A model generated the notes under the pieces. It was not told where the DNA came from. It was given only the letters and a program-made list of their open reading frames with translations, and did no database searches. The translations under genes were made by a program, and so were the position numbers. 64,000 nt of DNA from the NCBI GenBank assembly GCA_946479745.1, contig CAMLGZ010000008.1:62001-126000 (forward strand). Direction: 5' to 3'. Positions 1-7,356 of the stretch are shown here, piece after piece. Position 1 is the stretch's first letter; every line of letters starts with the position of its first letter. Source of the DNA: an uncultured Pseudoxanthomonas sp. GTDB taxonomy: Bacteria > Pseudomonadota > Gammaproteobacteria > Xanthomonadales > Xanthomonadaceae.

Positions 1-1079
1 GGGCTGGCGATCGACGTATCTGCTTTCACGGCGACCGGTGCTGCGCTCAGCTTGGGACATTTAGCTTCCGGTGGAAGTCTTGCGCGGTTGAACGAAACGA
101 CCACGTGCCGCATCGGCGCGAGACACGCCGTCAACTCGCGAAAGTTTTCCTGGCGCTTAGCAAATGCGCCGATGGTTGACCGGCTTGCGTCACCCGGGAG
201 GATCCTGCGACAGGCAGGGAAATTACCGTCTTTCCCGTTATCGACCGTGCTGGTCGAGCAGGCGGGCCTGTTTCCCGCGAGCTCGGGAGCGAGATTTTCC
301 AACGGCCGGTCGGCCGGTTGACTCAAGTAGAACTTGTCGAAACAAGCTTTCCAGAAAATGTGGTCCCCGGCGCTTGGACCTTTTGCCACGACGATTTCGG
401 CAGGAAGTTTCGCAGTCTTGAACCGTGAAGCGAGCTTCTTTGCTTGCGCCACGCGTTCGATAGCCCTGCGTATATAGTCAGCGCGTTGCTGCGCGAGATC
501 GCGATTGCGCTGCTCGCTACCGATCGGATCCGTGTGAGCGACAATCTGGGTTATCTCGATTTCGTCGTAATCTGCGAACATGTCCGTCAGATATCGATCC
601 ATCTGTTCTTCGTGTTGAGGACTGTAGGATTGCCCCCGGTTGTAATCGAACACCAGATCGGTCGAAACCTCCTCGCGGTCCGGAACAGGATCCAGGTCTG
701 TCATCGGAGGGGTTTCGGGGGCAGGCGGACATTCCGCCGGTACAGGCACCTTTATGGTGACGGGCGGCTGAGATGCCAGGCCGATCTTGAGAGCGATCGC
801 GGCCAGCAGCAGAAGGGATAAAGCGGGCCCGGCATCGCGGATGAGGGGGCCAAGATGCTTCAGCCCACACCGGGAAAACCGTATTGCCCCCGGAAGCGCA
901 GCCACAAATGCGGCAGCTGCGAGCAACGACAATAGAAAGCCGGCGATCAAGAAAAGGGTAGAGCCCGCCAATGACGGCCACCATTCAACTAGCCACACCC
1001 CGAGCAGAATCCCCAGAGACACGGCAAGGGCCGCAATCACTATCAGGGCGAATAACCTGACAAGTACGGCCGCTTTCAT
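1..1079 (-). CDS. OmpA-domain inner-membrane protein (partial, runs off window)
   Basis: The minus-strand frame is open from an ATG at 1079 to the window edge, giving 359 residues and no stop. The N-terminus has three hydrophobic stretches (about residues 8-31, 37-62 and 83-101). A proline-rich linker follows, then an OmpA/MotB-like peptidoglycan-binding domain (about 138-260). Its core around residues 179-201 has the family pattern HTDPIGSEQRNRDLAQQRAD, with the N..L...R signature. Three membrane segments before an OmpA domain differ from the single anchor of MotB-type proteins. The role is unknown; anchoring a membrane complex to the cell wall is an inference. The C-terminal about 100 residues are not recognised. 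Confidence 0.72.
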   Translation of the reverse strand, partial: MKAAVLVRLFALIVIAALAVSLGILLGVWLVEWWPSLAGSTLFLIAGFLLSLLAAAAFVAALPGAIRFSRCGLKHLGPLIRDAGPALSLLLLAAIALKIGLASQPPVTIKVPVPAECPPAPETPPMTDLDPVPDREEVSTDLVFDYNRGQSYSPQHEEQMDRYLTDMFADYDEIEITQIVAHTDPIGSEQRNRDLAQQRADYIRRAIERVAQAKKLASRFKTAKLPAEIVVAKGPSAGDHIFWKACFDKFYLSQPADRPLENLAPELAGNRPACSTSTVDNGKDGNFPACRRILPGDASRSTIGAFAKRQENFRELTACLAPMRHVVVSFNRARLPPEAKCPKLSAAPVAVKADTSIAS

Positions 1080-1500
1080 GTGCCACCCTTATGCCGGCAG
1101 CCGCCAGGATCGGCATACGGGTTGCGCATCAGGAATCCCCAGTTGCTTCCGGCCAGTGCCGATTCTCCCTTCAACGGCGTAGGGGGATCCGGGAGGACAA
1201 GCTCAGCCGGACAGCCAGCGGGTAGGGCAGCTTGGAGGCCGGGCCTTGATGCGACAGCCGTCGCCGCGGAAGTAGTCCTGCTCCACCCGCCTATGGCGGC
1301 AGCGGTCTTAGACCTCGCGCCAGAATGCCGCAGAGTGATCGGCACGGATTAGTGGCAGAGCTCGTGCACCAGAACGGATTCGAAGGCCGACGGCTGCCCG
1401 GCACCAGCGCCAAGTACAGGGCGAGCGTCTCGTCGAGCGCCAGGGAGCCCCTGAAAGAACGCGAGTTCAGTTTCACTATGGCAGCCGTCTTCAACAACTT
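1076..1500 (-). pseudogene. decayed metalloprotease-like reading frame
   Basis: On the minus strand, one frame encodes ESVLVHELCH and hits a TAA immediately after this HExxH-like motif. The adjoining frame reads a plausible upstream segment (SFRGSLALDETLALYLAL). A third frame, about 1220-1290, reads RVEQDYFRGDGCR. Coding-like text scattered over three frames suggests a gene broken by small indels. The last open stretch (GTG at 1345, stop at 1076) overlaps the ATG of the OmpA-domain gene by four bases, so it could instead be a short expressed ORF. No family is assigned. Confidence 0.25.
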
Positions 1501-1632
1501 GCTACGCTGCGGTCAAGGGTAGGGATTTGAGGCTTATCTAGGTCAGCCCTTTCTTTCGGAATAGACTCGATTGCTATGCGGTTGATAGAACTGATGCGGA
1601 CCAACTGAGGTAATAGCGAAGGATAATTGCAG

Positions 1633-2472
1633 ATGGCATGGCTTCAAAAGATTAGGAGCGCGGGGGAGGCGGCTGCTGATAATTTTAGAGGACTCAACTT
1701 GACGCAAAATTTGTCTGAGCTGAGGGCCAACGGCTACACGCTGCTCGAAGATCGCAAAGCCCTAACTATCGCTCCGGAACTTCGCAGCGACATCCTGGAG
1801 CTTTCCCAGGAAACGTCGGGTCCTAGACATGGCAAGGCGGCCGCGTTGTTGTTGGGGCGCAGACCGAGCTTTACCCGAGCGCTCGTGCTCCCAAGGTTGA
1901 TGGCGTTGATCGAACAGGTGCTCGGCAAAGGGGCGATATTGAGCCAGCTTGTTGGCTCTGTCCGGGTCGCCGGCTCTCCGGCCCTTGGCCTACACGTTGA
2001 CAATAGCTGGTTTCCTGAGCCGTTTCCGGATTGGGAGATAACCTGTACGGCTTGCTGGGTCCTAGATGATTTCACGCAAGAGGGCGGCTGCACATACGTC
2101 GTGCCTCAGAGCCACCTGGAGAGGCGCCATCCTCCGCTCGAGCTGCGCGATCGCTTGGAACAGGCCCAACCTCTAGCTGCACCAACCGGATCAATTTGGC
2201 TTTGGACCGGCGGCCTTTGGCATGGGAACTATCTCCGTTCGCTCGCAGGAGAACGCGTCGTGCTCCACATGACGTTCGTTAGATTGGGGATCCAGCCCGT
2301 CGAGGACTATCGTCATTTGGATCAATCGTGGCTGCGCGAGCAGCCAGCGGAAATTGCAGGGTTGCTCGGTCGCAACACGCTCTTCGGCACAACACGAATT
2401 GATAGCGGTGGCGTCGATCCTATACTCGCCGTCGAAACGTATCGGATGGTTCACGGGCGAAATGGATACTGA
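1633..2472 (+). CDS. phytanoyl-CoA dioxygenase (PhyH) family protein
   Basis: The product is a 279-aa putative Fe(II)/2-oxoglutarate-dependent oxygenase. The facial triad is visible as LHVDNSW (H about 120, D about 122) and a distal histidine in GGLWHGN (about 196). An arginine follows in ERVVLHMTF, where the family binds 2-oxoglutarate. CWVLDDFTQEGGCTYVVPQSH is the usual strand between the metal ligands. The ATG at 1633 is preferred because AAGGA lies nine bases upstream; a TTG at 1627 is in frame but too close to it. The gene stands alone between remnants and a gene-poor stretch, so the substrate cannot be inferred. Confidence 0.8.
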   Translation: MAWLQKIRSAGEAAADNFRGLNLTQNLSELRANGYTLLEDRKALTIAPELRSDILELSQETSGPRHGKAAALLLGRRPSFTRALVLPRLMALIEQVLGKGAILSQLVGSVRVAGSPALGLHVDNSWFPEPFPDWEITCTACWVLDDFTQEGGCTYVVPQSHLERRHPPLELRDRLEQAQPLAAPTGSIWLWTGGLWHGNYLRSLAGERVVLHMTFVRLGIQPVEDYRHLDQSWLREQPAEIAGLLGRNTLFGTTRIDSGGVDPILAVETYRMVHGRNGY

Positions 2473-2845
2473 TTGCCCGACGGCCCGAAGTTCGTTGCCG
2501 TATGGCCATTTAACACCGTCAATCCCGAAAGTACCAGCAGCATAATACCGAGACATGTCGAGCGGAGCGAGCTGCCTTTACCTTGCTCCAGTTGTCATTT
2601 GCAGGGCTACATGTGAAATGAAATCGCAAGTCTTCGGCTCTTGCACTTCTTGCCTGCGTGGACAACCGTAGCCATTATTGGTGCACGTCCGATGAACTCT
2701 AGTCGGATGATAAATGCTTGGAACTGCCCGGTCTGACTACGCAAGAATAAAACTAATTTCAGACACATATCACCTTCGTGAGACTAGTAGCGACTGGTCT
2801 CGCGTGAGAGCGTTCCGCACCGATGCGCTCCCAGGGAGTTTAAGA
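2473..2845. other. gene-poor intergenic stretch
   Basis: No frame here looks coded. A longer frame starting at 2714 joins the small ORF below, but its upstream part lacks a ribosome site and protein-like composition. The stretch is noticeably AT-richer than the core region. Confidence 0.5.
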
Positions 2846-2950
2846 ATGATCCCGCAGAAGTCCGACATCTTGACCTGCATCCTCGTGGTGACCGCCGCCT
2901 TGCTGGTAGGTATCGCGAAATGCACGGGCTGCACCTCAAGAATCCCCTGA
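2846..2950 (+). CDS. possible 34-aa single-span membrane peptide
   Basis: A short ORF begins at ATG 2846 with GGGAG seven bases upstream. It encodes a lysine/aspartate-containing N-terminus, then one hydrophobic span (ILTCILVVTAALLVGIA), then a cysteine-rich tail with CTGC. A strong hairpin follows 22 bases after the stop. The ribosome site, span and terminator together make a real micro-protein plausible. The size alone would also be common by chance. Confidence 0.3.
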   Translation: MIPQKSDILTCILVVTAALLVGIAKCTGCTSRIP

Positions 2951-2971
2951 TCTATCCGTCATGACGGAACA

Positions 2972-3007
2972 CGCACAAGGCCCGGACTTCCCGGGCCTTG
3001 TGCGTTT
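2972..3007 (+). terminator. long GC-rich hairpin, terminator-like
   Basis: The arms CGCACAAGGCCCGG and CCGGGCCTTGTGCG form a perfect 14-bp stem with a 5-base loop, followed by only TTT. It lies just upstream of the DUF932 gene and could insulate it. Confidence 0.55.
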
Positions 3008-3033
3008 ATGCCGTCCACTTAGAGGAAATACTC

Positions 3034-3990
3034 ATGCACTTAGTACAAACGATGGCCTACGCCGGTGAAAAGCCGTGGCATGGTCTTGGCAACAAACTGG
3101 CCCCGCAACAGTCCATTGAGGTCTGGAGGCAGCAGGCCGGCATGGACTGGCAGATCGAGGAATCGGAAGTCCGTTTCATCACCGGCAACCATGGCGTCGG
3201 CGCGATTGAAGCGTTCCCCGAAAACAAGGTCTTGTACCGCTCCGACACCAAGGTCCCGTTGGCAGTGGTGTCCAAGCGCTTCCAGGTCGTCCAGCCGGAG
3301 GAAGTGCTGGAGTTCTACCGCGACCTGACCCAGCACAACGGCTTCGAGTTGGAAACGGCAGGCGTACTGCGTGAAGGTCGCAAGTTCTGGGCGCTGGCCC
3401 GCACCGGCCAGAGCACCACGCTGAAGGGCCGGGACAAGGTGGAAGGCTACTTGCTGCTGGCGACCGCCTGCGACGGCAGTTTGGCGACCACGGCACAGTT
3501 CACCTCAGTTCGGGTGGTCTGCAATAACACCTTGAAGATTGCCTTGGGGGAATCGAGTGGCGCGGTGAAGGTGTCGCACCGTTCGCAGTTCGACATGGAC
3601 GCGGTCAAGCGGCAGCTGGGTATCACCGTCTCCTCGTGGGATGGCTTCGTTGCCCGTATGAAGGCCTTGGTTGAATGTCCGGTAGATCCGGATTCGGTGG
3701 AAGGCCTACTGCGTCGCGTGCTGACTTACCAAGCGCAGGAGAGCAAGACCATGGTGGTCAACGAACAGGCGCTGGCCAATGTCCGTTCGCTATACGAGGG
3801 CGGCGGCAAGGGAGCGCTGCTGGCTTCCAGTCGTGGCACGGCCTGGGGGTTGTTGAACAGCGTGACCGAGTTCGTCGATCATCACCGCCGTGCACGTAGT
3901 GAAGACCACCGTCGGGATGCGGCCTGGTTCGGTCCAGGCGCGCAGCTCAAGCAACGGGCTTGGGACGAAGTGATGAAGTTGGTGGCGTGA
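3034..3990 (+). CDS. DUF932 family phage/plasmid-like protein
   Basis: The product is a 318-aa protein of the DUF932 family (TIGR03299-type), common on plasmids and integrated elements next to radC. The typical start [16 protein letters not shown] is present near the N-terminus, and the middle has [22 protein letters not shown] as in the family. ATG 3034 is chosen for the GAGGAAA ribosome site just upstream. The stop overlaps the radC start (TGATG), so the two are translationally coupled. The biochemical function of the family is not established. Confidence 0.85.
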   Translation: MHLVQTMAYAGEKPWHGLGNKLAPQQSIEVWRQQAGMDWQIEESEVRFITGNHGVGAIEAFPENKVLYRSDTKVPLAVVSKRFQVVQPEEVLEFYRDLTQHNGFELETAGVLREGRKFWALARTGQSTTLKGRDKVEGYLLLATACDGSLATTAQFTSVRVVCNNTLKIALGESSGAVKVSHRSQFDMDAVKRQLGITVSSWDGFVARMKALVECPVDPDSVEGLLRRVLTYQAQESKTMVVNEQALANVRSLYEGGGKGALLASSRGTAWGLLNSVTEFVDHHRRARSEDHRRDAAWFGPGAQLKQRAWDEVMKLVA

Positions 3991-4499
3991 TGCAGGCCCG
4001 GTCACGTGTGCGCGAGTCGACAGTTGCCCGGATGGCCTCATCGGAGGAGGCCATCCGGGCACGGGACGAGCGTACCATCGCCCGAGCACTGCGCATTCTT
4101 GAGCGGCGGGCCTGCGACCCGGGCCCGTTACTTGGGGATGTGTCTACGTGCGGAGCGTTTTTCCGGTTGCGGTTGGGCAATGAGGCACGGGAGCACTTCG
4201 AGGTCGCTTTCCTCGATAGCCACTATCGGCTCATCGCAGTGGAGCGACTGTTCTCCGGCTCGGTAGACAGTGCGGAAGTGCGTCCACGCATCGTGGTCCA
4301 GCGCGCGCTGGCTTTGAACGCGGCAGCTGTCATGGTGGCTCACAATCACCCCAGCGGCGACGCCGAACCCTCCGCAGCAGATCGGGCGGTCACAGCCCAA
4401 CTGAAAAGCGTCCTGCGGGTGGTGGATGTCAGGCTACTAGACCACTTCGTGATCACGGCCAGTCAGGCGGTCTCGATGGCTGCAATGGGACTCGCGTAG
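3990..4499 (+). CDS. radC: RadC-like JAB-domain protein
   Basis: The product is a 169-aa RadC family member with a JAB/MPN metal-binding core. The signature HNHPSGD...PSAADRAVT is intact, as is the downstream LLDHFVI strand. It lacks the N-terminal helix-hairpin-helix region of chromosomal RadC, which is usual for RadC copies on mobile elements. It starts inside the stop of the DUF932 gene, forming a two-gene unit. Despite the name, a repair role is not established; mobile RadC copies are often associated with anti-restriction gene sets. Confidence 0.88.
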   Translation: MQARSRVRESTVARMASSEEAIRARDERTIARALRILERRACDPGPLLGDVSTCGAFFRLRLGNEAREHFEVAFLDSHYRLIAVERLFSGSVDSAEVRPRIVVQRALALNAAAVMVAHNHPSGDAEPSAADRAVTAQLKSVLRVVDVRLLDHFVITASQAVSMAAMGLA

Positions 4500-4531
4500 A
4501 GATTGGGTCCGTTGGGCGAGCGACGGCATAA

Positions 4532-4555
4532 CACCCTGCCCTTTGAGGCAGGGTG
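4532..4555. terminator. hairpin between convergent genes
   Basis: CACCCTGCC and GGCAGGGTG form a 9-bp stem with a 6-base loop between convergent radC and the XRE gene. There is no good T-run on either side, so intrinsic termination is uncertain. Confidence 0.4.
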
Positions 4556-4590
4556 CATGGATGGCATTTAGGCAACTAGCCGCGCTGCAA

Positions 4591-4983
4591 TCAGGGCTTC
4601 CCGTCAGAGGCAGCATTCGTGATGTCTTTCGCTAGGGCCCTGCGCTGGCTTGCAGGTAGTTTGGTCAAAGCTGCCAGGACAGCAGCTAGATGTCCTTGCT
4701 GCGATTCGCTCTCGTTGCCCAACGACAGGATGGCATCGGCCATGGCTGGCGTCGTGGCGAGTAAGTAAGCCGGTGGGACGTCAAGCGCGCGAGCCAACTC
4801 GAAGAGGGACTCCAAGCTGACGGCCATAGATTCACTCTCGTACCGGCTGATGCGGGCCGACGCGGTGTCTTTGTCCAACCCCATACGCACTCCCGTTTCC
4901 CGTTGGCTCAAGCCCCGCAACTGGCGGGCTTGGCGCAAACGTGCGGCCACCACGCTGCGAGGCGTGGATGGGGTGGCACTCAT
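4591..4983 (-). CDS. XRE-family HTH transcriptional regulator
   Basis: The product is a 130-aa regulator. An N-terminal XRE/Cro HTH (about residues 10-72) is clear: LRQARQLRGLSQRETGVRMG, then ISRYESESMAVSLESLFELARALDVPPAYLL. The C-terminal half is helical and unassigned. Upstream lies a cluster of CGTACG and TACGTA palindromes (5001-5062), a likely operator, which suggests autoregulation or control of the rightward lipoprotein gene. Confidence 0.82.
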   Translation of the reverse strand: MSATPSTPRSVVAARLRQARQLRGLSQRETGVRMGLDKDTASARISRYESESMAVSLESLFELARALDVPPAYLLATTPAMADAILSLGNESESQQGHLAAVLAALTKLPASQRRALAKDITNAASDGKP

Positions 4984-5000
4984 TGGCTGAGCGGAAGCGT

Positions 5001-5062
5001 CGTACGCATGCCAACAGAATGACTCACGACGTACGCCCCGGGTAGACTCTACGTACTACGTA
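5001..5062. promoter_or_regulatory. cluster of four TACG palindromes, probable operator
   Basis: CGTACG occurs at 5001-5006 and 5030-5035, and TACGTA at 5050-5055 and 5057-5062, with one base between the last two. They sit directly upstream of the minus-strand XRE gene and about 130 bases before the plus-strand lipoprotein gene. Repeated symmetric hexamers of shared core are typical of XRE operators. Binding is inferred. Confidence 0.45.
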
Positions 5063-5194
5063 AGTATGATGCAAGTCTAGTTAAGGAGGTGCTTTTCCCG
5101 AGAGACGCGGCGGCAGCTGTGGCATTAAGCGGCTCAACGGCGAGATTCATTTCGGCATGATCAAGACGTTCAACAAATTACATAGGGGAACCAA

Positions 5195-5596
5195 ATGATA
5201 AGAATCATCTCCGCCAGCACCGTGCTGGCATCTGTACTTTTGGCCGGGTGTGCAGGAGGTACGCCTAATTGCGGCGATACGGACACGCTGTCGGTACTGG
5301 ATCAGGCCATCGAGATGGAGGTGGAGAATTACGCCTCGCGGACCCAGCGGGGTACGGCCGAGGAATTCCTAGGAATCCTCGATACCTACGAGATATCCAA
5401 CATCCGCACCTTGGACTACGACAAGGAGGTCGATAGTTACCAATGCGATGCCCGCGTCACCTACGTCTATCACGACCGCGAGCGGTCTGTGGACTTCACC
5501 TATCGGGTAGATACCGACCAAGCGGACGGCAATGTCCTGGTCGAGTACCAAAACAAGATGCTCAATCCGATCCTGGGCTATGCCATGGGCTTCTGA
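5195..5596 (+). CDS. putative lipoprotein
   Basis: The product is a 133-aa protein with a lipoprotein signal: a short basic N-terminus, a hydrophobic core and lipobox LLAGC (Cys at 19). The mature part is acidic with one aromatic-rich beta-like region (ARVTYVYHDRERSVDFTYRV), and it contains two further cysteines. A ribosome site (AGGGGA) precedes the ATG. A membrane-protein gene follows 43 bases downstream on the same strand. No family is recognised. Confidence 0.65.
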   Translation: MIRIISASTVLASVLLAGCAGGTPNCGDTDTLSVLDQAIEMEVENYASRTQRGTAEEFLGILDTYEISNIRTLDYDKEVDSYQCDARVTYVYHDRERSVDFTYRVDTDQADGNVLVEYQNKMLNPILGYAMGF

Positions 5597-5639
5597 CAGC
5601 CCTTCACATCCTTTCTTTCCACAATGGAGTTATACCTCA

Positions 5640-5993
5640 ATGGGCGTCGCTATCTACACCATCATGCTTTTCTTCTTCATCGCTCCGGTTACCCTTCGGG
5701 CCTACCTGAGCCTGAAAAAGGCACGCTTCCCTCTGCCTTACTTTCAGAACAACGTCGTCGTTCACCGGATCAAGCTGCGTAAGGCCATCGGGATCCTGTC
5801 TCCAATCGTTTTTTGGACCTTACATGTCTACTTGCTGTTCTGGACGATCACCATAGATGCCTGGCTGTCCGCTCTTGCCCTCGTCGTGTACATGGTGATC
5901 AGTGCGCTCATGTCCGGTCAGATCAAGGCCAAGCAGGTGAGGGTTATCCAGGAGAAGGTGGTACAGGGTGCTTCCGAAGGAAGCCAGGCCTGA
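5640..5993 (+). CDS. small integral membrane protein
   Basis: The 117-aa product has a hydrophobic N-terminal span (about residues 2-20) and two more spans in the middle (about 48-66 and 70-90). A basic cytoplasmic-like segment (LSLKKARF) follows the first span and a charged tail (SGQIKAKQVRVIQEK) ends the protein. ATG 5640 is preferred over upstream frame-mates because GGAG lies upstream and the N-terminal extension is unlike protein. It probably shares a transcript with the lipoprotein. Function unknown. Confidence 0.6.
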   Translation: MGVAIYTIMLFFFIAPVTLRAYLSLKKARFPLPYFQNNVVVHRIKLRKAIGILSPIVFWTLHVYLLFWTITIDAWLSALALVVYMVISALMSGQIKAKQVRVIQEKVVQGASEGSQA

Positions 5994-6650
5994 CAGCGAT
6001 ATCGAAGGTAATCAACATGATTGGGAGCGCCTTCGAGCAACACGAGCAATGCAATCATGGAACTAAGAGAATGGGGGCGACATGCCCCCTGGTCGATCAT
6101 CTCTTTTTTCCTGCTGAACCCGCCAACTTGCATTGGGTCGATGAACTACCACGCACCGCAATGCGCGAGCCTTGTACTTTAAATCCATTGTTCTTCGATC
6201 ACGTTTGCTAAGGCTGCCTATGATCGCCTTAAGTGAAACTGTCCATTCATCGGCTATTTTTTTGTGTGCTCGCATGAGAAAACGTGAGCGTTGACGATGA
6301 GTTCAGGCTCTCAGCTGGTGCTCTATGCCACCAGTAACTTTGGTTCCGCTCTTTTAGAACCGCGCGTGTGAATTATTTACGTTGTTGTCATTGGAGAGGT
6401 CGCGCGACAATAGCGAGATATGGCCCTGGGACAGGTCATTTGAATCTACTCGCACCACAGGGACGATGGTTGCGTCTTGGTGCTCACGCCTAGGGGAAGC
6501 GCGTCAGTGAAGTTGCTTAAGGCTCTATGGACGGCTTTGGTTGCCGAGTTCACGGGAGGGGCGATCTTCCGCGGTTGATGTGCAGTGCGCCGGCCCTATA
6601 GATGGAAGTATTGGCACGAACGACATCACCAACTTGCGCGGGGCGTGTAA
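5994..6650. other. gene-poor stretch with a repeated 21-mer
   Basis: No convincing coding frame, RNA gene or terminator is seen. The only structured signal is the 21-base sequence at 6365-6385, which recurs at 20761-20781. Confidence 0.5.
6365..6385 (+). repeat. left copy of 21-bp direct repeat bracketing the defence block
   Basis: It shares 20 of 21 bases with 20761-20781, in the same orientation (core GTGTGAAYTATTTACGTTGT). Its purpose is unknown; a recombination or insertion boundary is possible. Confidence 0.45.
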
Positions 6651-6950
6651 GTGAACCCATATAGCTCAGATCGACCCTTCATCCCGCAAGAGCAGATGGC
6701 GCGGTTTGATGCGATCGACCGTGATGCATCACGTAGGTACGGTCTCAAGGTCAAGGCTGCTGGGATCTCAAATGTTGACTACAAGATCCGCTTTAGAAAA
6801 CTCAGCTCAAGCCAGAGCATGAACCCCCCTCCTAGCTGTGGCAGGATTTTTGCTGGTTACGTGGTGGTCCGGAAGTTGGGCACTCCAGACCAGTACGAAA
6901 CATGGATGCCTGATCATGTTTTTGAGGATTTGTATCGGAGCTGTAAGTAA
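6651..6950 (+). CDS. hypothetical protein, 99 aa
   Basis: A GTG-started frame encodes a 99-residue protein with reasonable composition (ISNVDYKIRFRKL, AGYVVVRKLGTPDQYETW, MPDHVFEDLYRSCK), suggesting a real small globular protein. An internal ATG at 6696 would give a shorter form of about 84 aa. No ribosome site is strong for either. Not recognised. It precedes the type ISP gene by about 400 bases. Confidence 0.4.
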   Translation: MNPYSSDRPFIPQEQMARFDAIDRDASRRYGLKVKAAGISNVDYKIRFRKLSSSQSMNPPPSCGRIFAGYVVVRKLGTPDQYETWMPDHVFEDLYRSCK

Positions 6951-7356
6951 CCCCTCCCGATCAAGCCAAATCCGGGAGCCGCGCTCTCGCCGGGCGGGGT
7001 ACTCGAAACGGCGGCTCGATTACTGGGTGTTTACCGAGGAGGAGAATGGCCGGATACCGAACTTCTATGTCCCCATCAACGACTTTATCGATCGGCTTGA
7101 GGCCGCCAGGGTGATCCGGCACCTGTCGGCTCCCATTGGCGAGTGCGAAGTCCTTCCACCCCCAGCAACCGGCTTTGCGCCCGTCGCAGTGGTGGGCATG
7201 GGAGGCGCTCCCGCTGGCCAGTGGCCCTGCTTCTCGCCCTTTGTGACACCAGCACCTAGAATCGAATGTCCAAAGGGGTCGGCCCATGCTAAGTCATTGA
7301 TTTGAAATGACGTGCGCCGCCTTGCTCTTCCCCAGTCGTACCAGGATCCGGATTCC
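6951..7356. other. upstream region of the type ISP gene, possible coding remnant
   Basis: A frame open to 7305 carries a protein-like segment (LDYWVFTEEENGRI, then VPINDFIDRLEAARVIRHL) at about 7018-7130, but it has no start or ribosome site that fits. It may be the remnant of a gene related to its left neighbour. Nothing else is visible. Confidence 0.3.

Noticed and set aside
517..984. 155-aa minus-strand frame
   Set aside because: It is an out-of-frame shadow of the OmpA-domain gene.
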